Shown here piece after piece: positions 1 through 9,197 of a stretch of 64,000 nucleotides of DNA; the first letter of the stretch is position 1; each line of letters starts with the position of its first letter. This DNA comes from Pseudomonas sp. P5_109 (GTDB lineage: Bacteria > Pseudomonadota > Gammaproteobacteria > Pseudomonadales > Pseudomonadaceae): positions 303,501 through 367,500 of the forward strand of contig NZ_CP125380.1 in NCBI RefSeq assembly GCF_034009455.1. Direction: 5' to 3'. The translations under genes were made by a program, and so were the position numbers. The notes under the pieces were generated by a model that made no database searches, was not told where the DNA came from, and saw nothing but the letters and a program-made list of their open reading frames with translations.

Positions 1-951
1 GTCGACGTAGTAGAGGTCGGAGCCATCGCCGCCGATCAGGCGGTCGGCACCGGCGGCGCCGTTGAGTTGGTCGCTGCCCAGGCCGCCGCTGAGGGTGTTG
101 GCGGCCGCGTTGCCGGTCAGCTTGTCGTTATAGTTGCTGCCCGTGAGGTTCTCGAAATTCAACAGGGTGTCGGAACCGGAACCACCGGTGGCTTGCGCGG
201 TAGTCAGCCCCAGGTTGGCCGTGACCGCTGCCGTGGCATAGGCATAGGACGCGGTATCGATACCGGCGCCGCCATTGAGGACGTTGTTGCCGGCCCCGGC
301 ATCGATGACGTTGTTGAGGCCGTTACCGGTGCCGTTGGCAGCGCCGGTCGACAGCAGGCGCAGGTTCTCGACATTGTCACCCAGGGTGTAGGCGCCGAGG
401 AAGCTGTAGACGGTATCGATGCCACCGGTGCTGGCGACAGCATTGGTTTCGCTGACGACATCGCCGGCATTGTCGACGTAGTAGAGGTCGGAACCATCGC
501 CGCCGATCAGGCGGTCGGCACCGGCGGCGCCGTTGAGTTGGTCGCTGCCCAGGCCGCCGCTGAGGGTGTTGGCGGCCGCGTTGCCGGTCAGCTTGTCGTT
601 ATAGTTGCTGCCCGTGAGGTTCTCGAAATTCAACAGGGTGTCGGAACCGGAACCACCGGTGGCTTGCGCGGTGGTCAGCCCCAGGTTGACCGTGACCGCC
701 GCGGTGGCATAGGCATAGGACGCGGTATCGATACCGGCGTCACCATTGAGGACGTTGTTGCCAGCCCCGGCGTCGATGATGTTGTTGAGGCTGTTGCCGG
801 TGCCGTTGGCAGCGCCGGTCGACAGCAGGCGCAGGTTCTCGACGTTGTTTCCCAGGGTGTAGGCGCCGAGGTAGCTATAGACGCTATCGGTGCCGCCAGT
901 GCTGGCCGTGGCATTGGTCTCGCTGACGATATCGTCGACATTGTCGACATT
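1..951. repeat. 471-bp tandem repeat units inside the NIDO-RTX gene
   Basis: The anchor GTCGACGTAGTAGAGGTCGG recurs at 1 and 472 (471-bp period), and a variant with ATGTC lies at 952. The last spacing is 480 because of a 9-bp microduplication near 940-957 (residues DNVDNVDD). Each unit encodes a 157-aa RTX module. Units 1 and 2 are almost identical in DNA, which points to recent amplification or gene conversion. Confidence 0.85.
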
Positions 952-2277
952 GTCGACGTAGTAGATGTCAGAGCCATCGCCGCCAGTCATCCGGTCGGCG
1001 CCACTGCCGCCATCGAGGGTGTCGTTGCCGCCACCGCCATTGAGGGTGTCGTTGTCCGCGCCACCGTAAAGGATATTGGCCAAGGCATTACCGGTTAGTG
1101 TATCGGAGTCATCCGTACCGATGACGCCCTCGATAGACACGAAAGTATCGTAGCCTTGGGAGGTATATTGCGAGCCGGTGTTGGACAGATCGACGGTGAC
1201 ACCATAGTTGGAATAGGCATACGAAACAAAGTCGGTGCCCCCCGCGCCATTGAAAATATTGTTGTACGAGTTGCCGACAAAGGTGTTGTTCAGTGCGTTA
1301 CCTGTGCCGTTGATACTGCTATTCCCGGTCAGAATCAGGTTCTCCAGGTTATCACCGAGCGTATAGCTGATTTGTGCCTGAACGACGTCGGTACCCTGGT
1401 TGGCTAGTTCAACAAGCGTATCCAGTGCATCCACGATATAGGTGTCGTCTCCCAGGCCACCCAAGAGCCTGTCGCTGCCCGCTGCGCCGTAAAGTACGTC
1501 ATTGCCGGCATAACCATTGATGATGTCATTGCCGGATGAACCATAGAGCGAGTCATTCCCGGCAGTTCCTTGCATGTTGTCATTGCCGGATGTACCGCTG
1601 ACGATGCTGAATTTGTAATAACCGGCGACCCCTGTGTTACCGGGGGTGGTTTCCAGCCCGAGAATGGCGGATTCATTGCCCGATTGCGGCAGTTCATACC
1701 AGGAGGAGCCGTCGCCAGTCGAGTAACCGGCACGGGCAACGGTTCCTCCCAGGCCATCGGTGCCGCCACTGGCGCTACCGGTCGTCCAGTTGACGGTTTC
1801 ATATCTGAAGATGACATCGAAGTTGCCGTTGCCCTTTCCAACCAGCTGGAGTTGGAAGGCATTGAGCTTATCTACCTTGCTGTTGTAGTAACCGACGTCA
1901 TCCCAGGTAACGGTCAGCGTGCCATTACCTGCGGAATTGAAGTCGTAATAGACCAGGTTGCTGCCCGTCGATGTGCCACCCGGCGTGGCACTGACCGTTC
2001 CACCACGGGTATCGACGTCGGCAAAAAAGGGAGCAATCATCGGCCTGCTGGAATCTTGCATGCCGTAGGGGGTATAGGTGGAAAGACCGCTACCAAATGT
2101 GATGTTTCCGTTGTTGTTGACGGAAATGTCGGTGTAGTTGGTGCCGAAGAAATTGAGTCCGGCCGCCCCGAAAACAGTGCTGATATCAATGTAAGAGGTG
2201 TAGCTGTCATCGTTTCGAGTCAGTTGGTTCTCCCCGAAACCCGCTGCACCACCTAGACCGTTTATCAAGCTAGCCAT
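1..2277 (-). CDS. NIDO-domain RTX calcium-binding secreted protein (C-terminus outside window)
   Basis: The frame is open from the ATG at 2275-2277 to the window edge, giving at least 759 residues; the 3' end is missing. An AGGGG Shine-Dalgarno lies upstream. The N-terminus (about residues 1-200) reads as a nidogen-like (NIDO) domain: FFGTNYTDISVNNNGNITFG is followed by an APFFADVDTRGG segment and a conserved IFRYETVNW strand. After about residue 210 come GGxGxDxLxGGxGxD calcium-binding nonapeptides, then long 157-aa modules (YTLGxNxENLxL, FENLTGSNYNDKLTGN). Such proteins normally leave the cell by a type I system through a C-terminal signal, which cannot be seen here. Adhesion or matrix function is inferred from NIDO plus RTX. 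It is the last of three co-directional RTX genes, 84 bp after the preceding one. Confidence 0.85.
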   Translation of the reverse strand, partial: MASLINGLGGAAGFGENQLTRNDDSYTSYIDISTVFGAAGLNFFGTNYTDISVNNNGNITFGSGLSTYTPYGMQDSSRPMIAPFFADVDTRGGTVSATPGGTSTGSNLVYYDFNSAGNGTLTVTWDDVGYYNSKVDKLNAFQLQLVGKGNGNFDVIFRYETVNWTTGSASGGTDGLGGTVARAGYSTGDGSSWYELPQSGNESAILGLETTPGNTGVAGYYKFSIVSGTSGNDNMQGTAGNDSLYGSSGNDIINGYAGNDVLYGAAGSDRLLGGLGDDTYIVDALDTLVELANQGTDVVQAQISYTLGDNLENLILTGNSSINGTGNALNNTFVGNSYNNIFNGAGGTDFVSYAYSNYGVTVDLSNTGSQYTSQGYDTFVSIEGVIGTDDSDTLTGNALANILYGGADNDTLNGGGGNDTLDGGSGADRMTGGDGSDIYYVDNVDNVDDIVSETNATASTGGTDSVYSYLGAYTLGNNVENLRLLSTGAANGTGNSLNNIIDAGAGNNVLNGDAGIDTASYAYATAAVTVNLGLTTAQATGGSGSDTLLNFENLTGSNYNDKLTGNAAANTLSGGLGSDQLNGAAGADRLIGGDGSDLYYVDNAGDVVSETNAVASTGGIDTVYSFLGAYTLGDNVENLRLLSTGAANGTGNGLNNVIDAGAGNNVLNGGAGIDTASYAYATAAVTANLGLTTAQATGGSGSDTLLNFENLTGSNYNDKLTGNAAANTLSGGLGSDQLNGAAGADRLIGGDGSDLYYVD

Positions 2278-2361
2278 ATCAACACCCCTGTCGTTTATTT
2301 TTAACTTACTTGTCTGTTTTCGGGACAACCATGAAACTTCGGATATGCAGCGTCTGGTCGA

Positions 2362-4524
2362 TCAGGCAATAAGGTCCGCAGTTTGCAAGTTGCTCACACC
2401 GAGCAACTGAATTTCGAACTCCGCGGCGGTGTCGGCGTCGGTGCTGCCGTAGAGGATGCCGCCGGCGAATCGTAGCTGCCCTGTGGCATTGCTGCTGAAT
2501 GCACTGGAGCCAATGAAGCTGAACGCATCGTTGGCCGCCGTCAGCAAGTTGGCGTCCAGGGTCGACAGGTCGATCTTGTCGCCTTCGCTGCTCTTGAAAT
2601 CGCCAATGACATCGCGCAGGGCGGCGCCCAGGCCCATTTCACTCAGGGCATTGAAGTCGAATTTGTCGGCCCCTGCGCCACCATAAAGCTTGTCCAGGCC
2701 CGTGCCGCCGATCAGCAGGTCATTGCCGGCGCCACCGGTGAGCGTGTCGTTGCCGGCACCGCCAGTGAGGGTGTTGGCAAGCGCATTGCCGGTCAGCTTG
2801 TCGTGATAGGCGCTGCCCGTGAGGTTTTCGAAGTTCAACAGGGTGTCGGAACCGGAACCACCGGTGGCTTGCGCAGTGGTCAGGCTCAGGCTGGCCGTTA
2901 CCGCCGCCGTGGCATAGGCATAGGACGCGGTATCGATACCGGCGCCGCCATTGAGGACGTTGTTGCCGGCCCCGGCGTCGATGACGTTGTTGAGGCTGTT
3001 ACCGGTGCCATTGGCATTGCCGGTCGCCAGCAGGCGCAGGTTCTCGACGTTGTCACCCAAGGTGTAGGCGCCGAGGAAGCTGTAGACGCTATCGGTGCCG
3101 CCGGTGATAGCCGTGGCATTGGTCTCGCTGACGATATCGCCGGCATTGTCGACGTAGTAGAGGTCGGAGCCATCGCCGCCGATCAGGCGGTCGGCACCGG
3201 CGGCGCCATTGAGCGAGTCATTGCCTGCACCACCATTCAGATGGTCGTTGGCGCGGCCACCTGTAAGCGCGTCGTTGCCCGCGCCGCCATCGATGATCAC
3301 GCTGCCGGCGCCGGTCCACGTCAGGGTGTTGGCCAAGGCATCGCCTGTCAGGCTGGAAACCTTGTTGCCGTTCGCGTCAAAGCGCTGGGTATAAACGTCA
3401 ACTTGCCCGCTCGCCTTCGAGGACTCCCAGGCAACCACGTAGCCGCCATCGGCCAATGCAGTCACCTGGGAGAATAATTGATTGTCGGTGGTCGTGGTGT
3501 TGATGCGGGTTTCGGTGCCCACCTTGACGCCGCTGGCATTGAAGCGTTGGCAGAAGATGCCATTTACATCACCGGTGCCTTGGCCTGCCCAGGTCACCAG
3601 ATAGCCACCATCCGTCATTGCGGTGATATTAGGCTCTTCCTGATTGCCTGCGATGGTGGTGTTGACCCGGGTTTCCACGCCCACTTTTACGCCTGCGGCA
3701 TTGAAAAGCTGCGCGTAGATGTCGCCGGGGGCATCGGTTTCGTCGTTGCCATCGCCATCGTTGGGAGCCGATTGCCAGGTGACGACGTAGTTACCGCTAC
3801 TCAGGACCTTGACGACGGGGTCTGTCTGATCGTCGGCCACCCTGGTATTGATGCGGATTTCTCCGCCCGATTTGCTGCCGTCGGCCTTGAACCGCTGACC
3901 GAAGATGCCGGATGCATCGCCTGTTCCGTTACCCTCCCAAACCGCCATGATGCCGCCATCGGCAAGGCCCGTGACAGTAGAGTCATCCTGCTCGGACAGA
4001 GTGGTGGTAGCGACGCGAGTCTCCACACCGACCTTCGCCCCGCTGGCGTCATAGCGCTGCAGGTAACTGCCCCAACCGCTGCCGTCCTGGCCGAAAGAAG
4101 CCCAGGACACCACAAAGCCGCCGTCCTTCAGCGAAGTGATCTGCGCGCTGTCCTGCTCACCCATTCTGGTTGTGTTGACGATGAACTCGCCTCCAACCTT
4201 GACGCCATTGGCGTTGTAGACCTGGGCGGCGATGTCCGACATATCGTCGAAGGTATCCGATTGCCAGGCGACCACGTAACCGCCATTGGCCAATGCGGTA
4301 ATGGAGGGATCTTCCTGTGCGCTGTTGGTAACCTTGTTGACCAGGGCTGGCGCGCCTACCTTCACACCACTGGCGTTATAGCGCTGGGTGTAGATGTAGT
4401 CGGTAAAGCTTGTTCCCTGATCGCTCCACGCCACGATGTAACCACCGTCCTTCAGAGCCGTGAGGGAGGGCTCGGAGTTTTTGCCAGTCGTAGTGTTGAC
4501 GCGGATTTCGCCCAGGGTTGGCAT
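2362..4524 (-). CDS. RTX protein with seven N-terminal propeller-like repeats and serralysin-type C-terminus
   Basis: 720 aa; AAGGA lies 7 nt before the ATG. Residues 1-385 hold seven repeats of about 50 aa with the pattern (E)xRVNTTxxxxQxxPxITALxDGGYVVxWxS...YxQRYNASGxKVG. A seven-fold array of this length suggests a seven-bladed beta-propeller (inference). Residues about 400-620 carry RTX nonapeptides (GGAGNDTLTGGAGNDLLIGG) and one 157-aa module nearly identical to those of the downstream NIDO gene. The last 100 residues (DKFDFNALSEMG ... GDKIDLSTLDAN ... AAEFEIQLLGVSNLQTADLI) match the C-terminal domain of serralysin-type and lipase type I secretion substrates. No catalytic motif (HExxH or lipase GxSxG) is visible, so this looks like a structural or adhesive secreted protein. 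It follows the 1239-aa RTX gene after 106 bp. Confidence 0.85.
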   Translation of the reverse strand: MPTLGEIRVNTTTGKNSEPSLTALKDGGYIVAWSDQGTSFTDYIYTQRYNASGVKVGAPALVNKVTNSAQEDPSITALANGGYVVAWQSDTFDDMSDIAAQVYNANGVKVGGEFIVNTTRMGEQDSAQITSLKDGGFVVSWASFGQDGSGWGSYLQRYDASGAKVGVETRVATTTLSEQDDSTVTGLADGGIMAVWEGNGTGDASGIFGQRFKADGSKSGGEIRINTRVADDQTDPVVKVLSSGNYVVTWQSAPNDGDGNDETDAPGDIYAQLFNAAGVKVGVETRVNTTIAGNQEEPNITAMTDGGYLVTWAGQGTGDVNGIFCQRFNASGVKVGTETRINTTTTDNQLFSQVTALADGGYVVAWESSKASGQVDVYTQRFDANGNKVSSLTGDALANTLTWTGAGSVIIDGGAGNDALTGGRANDHLNGGAGNDSLNGAAGADRLIGGDGSDLYYVDNAGDIVSETNATAITGGTDSVYSFLGAYTLGDNVENLRLLATGNANGTGNSLNNVIDAGAGNNVLNGGAGIDTASYAYATAAVTASLSLTTAQATGGSGSDTLLNFENLTGSAYHDKLTGNALANTLTGGAGNDTLTGGAGNDLLIGGTGLDKLYGGAGADKFDFNALSEMGLGAALRDVIGDFKSSEGDKIDLSTLDANLLTAANDAFSFIGSSAFSSNATGQLRFAGGILYGSTDADTAAEFEIQLLGVSNLQTADLIA

Positions 4525-4630
4525 TGCAAATTCCTTTTACGCAACGAGAAAGCGGAAGTGACTGGCAGTCTACAGGGCAAAATAATGGCGGCAAACTGCC
4601 ATCAGTCAGGTGTCTCGGCCCTCCCGCGAG

Positions 4631-7600
4631 TTAAAGTATGAAGTCCCCCGTCGTTACGCTGCTGATACCGACTACCTGAATGGCGAACTCGGCGGCGCTG
4701 TCGGCATCGGTATTGCCGTAGAGCACCCCCCCTGAAACTTTCAACTGGCCGGCCGCACTGAAGGCAACGGTACTGCCGATGACCGAGGTGAAGGCTTCAT
4801 TGGTGGCCGTCGCCGTGTTGGCATCGAGCGTCGACAGGTCAATCTTGTCGGCTCCCCGGGTGAAGTCGCTGATGATGTCCCAGGTGGCGCTGGTCAGCCC
4901 CGTTTCAGCGACGGCGTTGAAATCGAAGATGTCATTGCCGGCACCGCCGGTGAGGACATCCTTGCCTGTACCGCCGATCAGGATGTCGTTGCCGCTTCCA
5001 CCGCTCAGCAGGTTGGCGGCGGCGTTGCCCGTGAGCCTGTCGTTGTAGTTGGAGCCCGTGAGGTTTTCGATGGCGATAAGGGTGTCGGCGCCTGATCCAC
5101 CGGTGGCCTGGGCCGTGGTCACGGCCAGGCTGACGCTGACGGCGCTGGCGGCATAGAGGTAGGAGGCGGTGTCGACGCCGGTGCTGCCATTGAGCAGGTT
5201 ACTGCCGGCCCCGGAGTAGAACGTGTTGTCGAGACTGTTGCCCGTAAGGGCGGCGGCCCCGGTCGTGAGGAGGCGACCGTTCTCGACATTGGCGCCCAGG
5301 GTGTAGACGCTGATAAAGCTGTAGACCGTGTCGCTGCCGCCAATGCTGGCCGTGGCATTGGTTTCCATCACGACGTCGAGAATGTTGTCGACGTAGTAGG
5401 CGTCAGAACCATCACCGCCCGTCATCCTGTCGACGCCCGTGCCGCCATTCAAAACGTCGTTGCCGGCGCCACCATTGAGCAGGTTGGCGGCGGCGTTACC
5501 CGTGAGCGTGTCGTTGTAGTTGGAGCCCGTCAGGTTTTCGATGGCGATCAGGGTGTCCGAGCCTGATCCAATGGTTGCCTGAGCCGTGGCCACAGCCAGG
5601 CTGACGGTGACTGCGCTGCCAGCATAGACGTAAGAGGCCGTGTCGACGCCGGTGCTGCCATTGAGGACGTTGTTTCCGGCCGCGGCAAAGAGGGTGTTGT
5701 CGAGGCTATTGCCCGTCAGGGCGGCAACCCCGGTGGCGAGGAGGCGCCCGTTCTCGACATTGGCACCGAGGGTGTAGGCGTCGAGATAGCTGTAGACCGT
5801 GTCGCTGCCGCCGGTGCTGGTCGTCGCATTGGTTTCAATCACGACGTCGCCGGTACTGCTGACGTAGTAGGTGTCAGAACCCTCACCGCCGGTCATTCGG
5901 TCGAGGCCTGCGCCGCCATTCAAAACGTCATTGCCGGCGCCACCATCGAGCAGGTTGGCGGCGGCGTTGCCCGTGAGCGTGTCGTTGTAGTTCGAGCCGG
6001 TGAGGTTTTCGATGGTGATCAGGGTGTCGGCGCCCGATCCGCCGGTAGCCTGGGCCGTGGTCACGGCCAGGCTGACGGTGACTGCGCTGCCGGCATAGAC
6101 GTAAGAGGCCGTGTCGACACCAGTGCTGCCATTGAGGACGTTGTTACCGGCCGCGGCAAAGAGTGTGTTGTCGAGGCTATTGCCCGTGAGAGCGGCCACT
6201 CCGGTGGCAAGGAGGCGACCGTTCTCGACATTGGCGCCGAGGGTGTAGGCGTCGAGATAGCTGTAGACCGTGTCGTTGCCGCCGGTGCTGGCCGTCGCAT
6301 TGGTTTCAATCACGACATCGTCGGCGCTGCTGACGTAGTAGGTGTCAGAACCCTCACCGCCCGTCATCCGGTCGAGGCCTGCGCCGCCATTCAAAACGTC
6401 ATTGCCGGCGCCACCGTACAGCAGGTTGGCGGCGGCGTTGCCCGTGAGCGTGTCGTCGTAGTTGGAGCCCGTGAGGTTTTCGATGGCGATCAGGGTGTCT
6501 GAGCCTGATCCGCCGGTGGCCTGGGCCGTAGTTACGGCCAGGCTGACGGTAACTGCACTGCCTGCATAGGCGTAGGAAACCGTGTCGACGCCGGTCATGC
6601 CATTGAGGACATTGTTGCCGGCCCCGGAAAAGAGAGTGTTGTTGAGGCTGTTGCCTGTGAGGGCGGCAACCCCGGTGGCGGTGAGGCGACCGTTCTCGAC
6701 ATTGGCGCCGAGGGTGTAGGCATTGAGAGCGCTATGGACCGTATCGCTACCACCGCTGCTGAGCGTCGGATCGGTTTCGGTCACGATGTCGCCGATGTTG
6801 TCGACATAGTAGGTGTCGTTGCCGAGTCCGCCGATCAACGTGTCGGCACCCGACTTGCCGCTGAGGATATTGGCCCCATTATCGCCGGTCAGAACATCAT
6901 TGAAACTACTGCCGATGATGTTTTCGATACTCCACAACTGGTCGGCAAAGTCTGAGATGGCTTGCTCCACGTCATTGATGAAGTTCCCGATACCGGTGTC
7001 CGGAGCAGGCCTGCTGTTAAGCAGGGCAATGGCACCCGTTGCATACCCAAAGCCGGTGGCCAGGTTCACGACCACGCTCGATTGGGCATTGGCATAACTG
7101 ACGAAATCGTTGCCGGCGCCACCGTCGAGGGTTTCGCCGTGGTAGAACCAGAAATCAAAGCCGCCAATCTGATTGCCAGATTCATCGTATGTCGTTTCGT
7201 ATGCAATCGACTCCAGCGTCGCCGAATATCCCCCTTCAGCCATCAGGGTATCGTTGCCGCCTTCTCCCTTGACAAGATCACGGCCGACACTGCCATCCAG
7301 GGTATTGTCTTGCGCGTTACCGATCAGGGTGTCGTTGAACCGGCTTCCGATCACCGCCTCGATGCTTCCCAGGGCGTCCGTGCCGGAGCCGCCCGTGACT
7401 TGCGATACGGTGCCCAGATTGATGGTGACGGCAGCGTCCGCGTACTCATATGAAACGGTATCGAAGCCTGTATTACCGAAGAGACTATTATTGCCGCTAC
7501 CTGCGTAGAGTACGTTGTCGAGAGCGTTGCCGCCCAGATTGGAGGTCCCGGTCGAGAGAATGCGGCCATTCTCGATATTGGCACCGAGCACGTAATTTTC

Positions 7601-8350
7601 GAGGGTGTTGGCGACCAGGTCAACGCCGCCAGTGCCGGTTTCGCTGACCACATCGCCGAGATTGTCGACGTAATAGGTGTCGCCGCCATCGCCGCCCTGC
7701 ATGGTGTCGGCGCCCGTGCCTCCGTCCAGGATATCGTCGCCACCGTAGCCCATCAGGGTGTTCTTGCCACTGTTGCCGGTCAGCCGGTTGTTCAGGTCGT
7801 TACCGTCACCATTGATATTTTCGCTGCCTGTCAGCTCCAGGTTTTCCAGGGTGCTGCCCAGGGTGTAGCTGGGCAGGCTGGACTTGACCAGATCGGTACC
7901 ACCGCTGTCCGGCACTATTTGGTCTTGGTCTATGTGGTAGTTGTAGAAGAAGCTGTCGCCGACGCTCTGTAGGGAGGAAACGCCTCCCTCAGACGCAAAG
8001 GAAAACCAGCCAGTGACAAATCCAGTGCCACGGGAGTAGTAGATGCCTTGACCCCAATACAGTCCGGATGATTCGGAAAAGAACAGAGCATCGATTTGCT
8101 GTTGACTGCCCAATCCAGTCTGAAAGGGGTCCATGACCCCGGAAATCAAAAGCCCGGATACATCGGTGAAGTCAGACTTCAGCTCGGGGATCTTGTCGAG
8201 AATGTAAATGTCATCCCCGTTGCCGCCGTCCAGCGTGTCCAGGCCTACACCGCCATCGAGAATGTCATCCCCCGCCAGTCCGGAAATGCTGTCTGGCTCA
8301 CTTGTCCCCAATAGATCATCGTTGCTCGTAGTGCCTGTTATCACGGCCAT
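4631..8350 (-). CDS. Large RTX calcium-binding protein, type I secretion substrate
   Basis: 1239 aa from the ATG at 8348-8350, preceded by an AAGGAAA Shine-Dalgarno. The frame is open 120 codons further upstream, but that part encodes a relic of another gene. The protein begins directly in RTX repeats (NDDLLGTSEPDSISGLAGDD), then has a unique stretch (about residues 65-150), further RTX blocks, and four 157-aa modules with the signature YTLGANVENGRLLATGVAALTGNSL ending in NLTGSNYNDTLTGNAAANLL. The C-terminus (IFDFNAVAETG, GADKIDLSTLDAN, AAEFAIQVVGISSVTTGDFIL) is a serralysin-type secretion domain. No enzyme domain is recognisable. An RTX adhesin or biofilm-matrix role is inferred. It is first of a three-gene co-directional RTX cluster; no type I exporter genes are in the window. 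Confidence 0.85.
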   Translation of the reverse strand: MAVITGTTSNDDLLGTSEPDSISGLAGDDILDGGVGLDTLDGGNGDDIYILDKIPELKSDFTDVSGLLISGVMDPFQTGLGSQQQIDALFFSESSGLYWGQGIYYSRGTGFVTGWFSFASEGGVSSLQSVGDSFFYNYHIDQDQIVPDSGGTDLVKSSLPSYTLGSTLENLELTGSENINGDGNDLNNRLTGNSGKNTLMGYGGDDILDGGTGADTMQGGDGGDTYYVDNLGDVVSETGTGGVDLVANTLENYVLGANIENGRILSTGTSNLGGNALDNVLYAGSGNNSLFGNTGFDTVSYEYADAAVTINLGTVSQVTGGSGTDALGSIEAVIGSRFNDTLIGNAQDNTLDGSVGRDLVKGEGGNDTLMAEGGYSATLESIAYETTYDESGNQIGGFDFWFYHGETLDGGAGNDFVSYANAQSSVVVNLATGFGYATGAIALLNSRPAPDTGIGNFINDVEQAISDFADQLWSIENIIGSSFNDVLTGDNGANILSGKSGADTLIGGLGNDTYYVDNIGDIVTETDPTLSSGGSDTVHSALNAYTLGANVENGRLTATGVAALTGNSLNNTLFSGAGNNVLNGMTGVDTVSYAYAGSAVTVSLAVTTAQATGGSGSDTLIAIENLTGSNYDDTLTGNAAANLLYGGAGNDVLNGGAGLDRMTGGEGSDTYYVSSADDVVIETNATASTGGNDTVYSYLDAYTLGANVENGRLLATGVAALTGNSLDNTLFAAAGNNVLNGSTGVDTASYVYAGSAVTVSLAVTTAQATGGSGADTLITIENLTGSNYNDTLTGNAAANLLDGGAGNDVLNGGAGLDRMTGGEGSDTYYVSSTGDVVIETNATTSTGGSDTVYSYLDAYTLGANVENGRLLATGVAALTGNSLDNTLFAAAGNNVLNGSTGVDTASYVYAGSAVTVSLAVATAQATIGSGSDTLIAIENLTGSNYNDTLTGNAAANLLNGGAGNDVLNGGTGVDRMTGGDGSDAYYVDNILDVVMETNATASIGGSDTVYSFISVYTLGANVENGRLLTTGAAALTGNSLDNTFYSGAGSNLLNGSTGVDTASYLYAASAVSVSLAVTTAQATGGSGADTLIAIENLTGSNYNDRLTGNAAANLLSGGSGNDILIGGTGKDVLTGGAGNDIFDFNAVAETGLTSATWDIISDFTRGADKIDLSTLDANTATATNEAFTSVIGSTVAFSAAGQLKVSGGVLYGNTDADSAAEFAIQVVGISSVTTGDFIL
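5008..6861. repeat. Four tandem 471-bp modules in the large RTX gene
   Basis: The anchor GCAGGTTGGCGGCGGCGTT occurs at 5008, 5479, 5950 and 6421, exactly 471 bp apart; a diverged fifth unit follows at about 6862. Each encodes a 157-aa RTX module. The period equals that in the NIDO-RTX gene although the sequence differs, so the module size is conserved across the cluster. Confidence 0.85.
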
Positions 8351-8440
8351 GTGTGATTTTCCTTTTTCCGGGCAGCAAGTGGAAACCCACGCGGCCGTGT
8401 TGTTATTGCCACCAGTAACAGGCGAGGTGAAGCCGCCGGG

Positions 8441-8572
8441 CATTTCAGCGAAATTCGTCGAGGCCATGCAGGCCAGGATGACGAACTCGGCTGTGTTGTA
8501 CGCAACGGTGTCGCTGTAGAGCCGCCACGCTGCAACCTTCAAATGCCCGGCGGCACAGATAGTGGCACTCAT
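8441..8572 (-). pseudogene. Relic of an RTX protein C-terminal domain
   Basis: Read on the minus strand, this stretch encodes AAGHLKVAAWRLYSDTVAY and then a segment with NTAEFVILAC. It aligns with the end of the neighbouring 1239-aa RTX protein (AAGQLKVSGGVLYGNTDADS, then AAEFAIQV). Matching positions include AG-LKV, LY, T-A and AEF-I. The similarity is also visible in DNA (GACGAACTCGGC, GTAGAGC). It is in frame with the downstream RTX gene but lies before that gene's ribosome site. It probably is the remains of a deleted fourth RTX gene. A start at 8710, making it a real N-terminal extension, is less likely. Confidence 0.6.
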
Positions 8573-8777
8573 TGTATATAGCCATTTGCCACTGCGCTTG
8601 CCCGGTCGTCGTCTCAAATGGGGATGTGTGACGGCACTGCATTTGTGCTTCAGGCCGGTTGATTTGCGAAAATTCGCCGATGGTCTGACTGCGCGAGTCG
8701 AACCGGACATAAAGGGGGGCGAGTCAGTAACGTTTCAGGGGGGAGTGTGGGGAGGGCAGGGTGGTCTGGCAACCATC

Positions 8778-8881
8778 AAATCGCAGGCAATAAAAAACCC
8801 CAAGGAATCATCTTCGCTTGGGGTTTTTCGGTATTTTGGTGCCCAGAGACGGAATCGAACCGCCGACACGGGGATTTTCAA
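8778..8881 (-). repeat. attL: tRNA-Phe 3' half and terminator (direct repeat of 27820-27923)
   Basis: These 104 bp match 27820-27923 without gaps, and 8828-8881 is identical to 27870-27923 over 54 bp. Positions 8837-8881 are the last 45 nt of tRNA-Phe, from the start of the anticodon loop to the CCA. The 5' half is absent, so this copy cannot be a functional tRNA. It is the displaced original 3' end left by integration of the island. The stretch 8573-8777 just left of it holds no gene that I can see. Confidence 0.85.
8793..8828. terminator. Rho-independent terminator, originally downstream of tRNA-Phe
   Basis: AACCCCAAG at 8796-8804 pairs with CTTGGGGTT at 8817-8825, with A-runs and T-runs on both sides. 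It sits just beyond the tRNA 3' fragment. A similar hairpin with a different loop is found next to the intact tRNA at 27838-27867. Confidence 0.75.
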
Positions 8882-9049
8882 AACCTGTGAACCTCCTTCA
8901 GCATTCGAGAAGCGGCTGGATATCGTGGCCCTATCTCAAATTCACCCGTGTAAACCCCGGCCAGAAACGGGCCAGATGCCCCAAAACCTTCCGGACGGAC
9001 CGGAGGAGTACCGGAGCGCGGGCGGGCGATTAACATTGTTTTTCTAGCC

Positions 9050-9075
9050 GCCGCGCGTACCGCGTGACATTCGAA
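9050..9075 (+). repeat. Island boundary motif, copy 1
   Basis: This copy contains GCCGCGCGTACCGCGTGAC followed by ATTCGAA. It is the best match to the island consensus and lies left of the serine recombinase-ParB module. It differs from copy 5 at the right end of the island at one position in the first 19. Confidence 0.7.
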
Positions 9076-9179
9076 GACTAGAGAAATTCTATTGCGAGTA
9101 ACGTAATTGCATTTGCATTTATCGGAGACGGATGCCTCATATTCGGACTGGTTATTAGCTTGTATGCCCTCCAAAATGC

Positions 9180-9197
9180 TGTCACCACGTGGTCACA
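9180..9197. promoter_or_regulatory. parS/operator-like palindrome upstream of the recombinase-parB operon
   Basis: TGTCACCACGTGGTCACA is palindromic except for one C/C pair. The core CCACGTGG is that of chromosomal parS sites bound by ParB. It lies 57 bp before the TTG start of the serine recombinase, whose operon encodes two ParB-like proteins. It may be their operator or nucleation site (inference). Confidence 0.5.

Noticed and set aside
8351..8710. N-terminal extension of the 1239-aa RTX protein
   Set aside because: The extension encodes a relic of an RTX C-terminus, and the ribosome site is placed before the ATG at 8348-8350.
8837..8881. Second functional tRNA-Phe
   Set aside because: Only the 3' 45 nt are present; the D-arm and 5' acceptor strand are missing.
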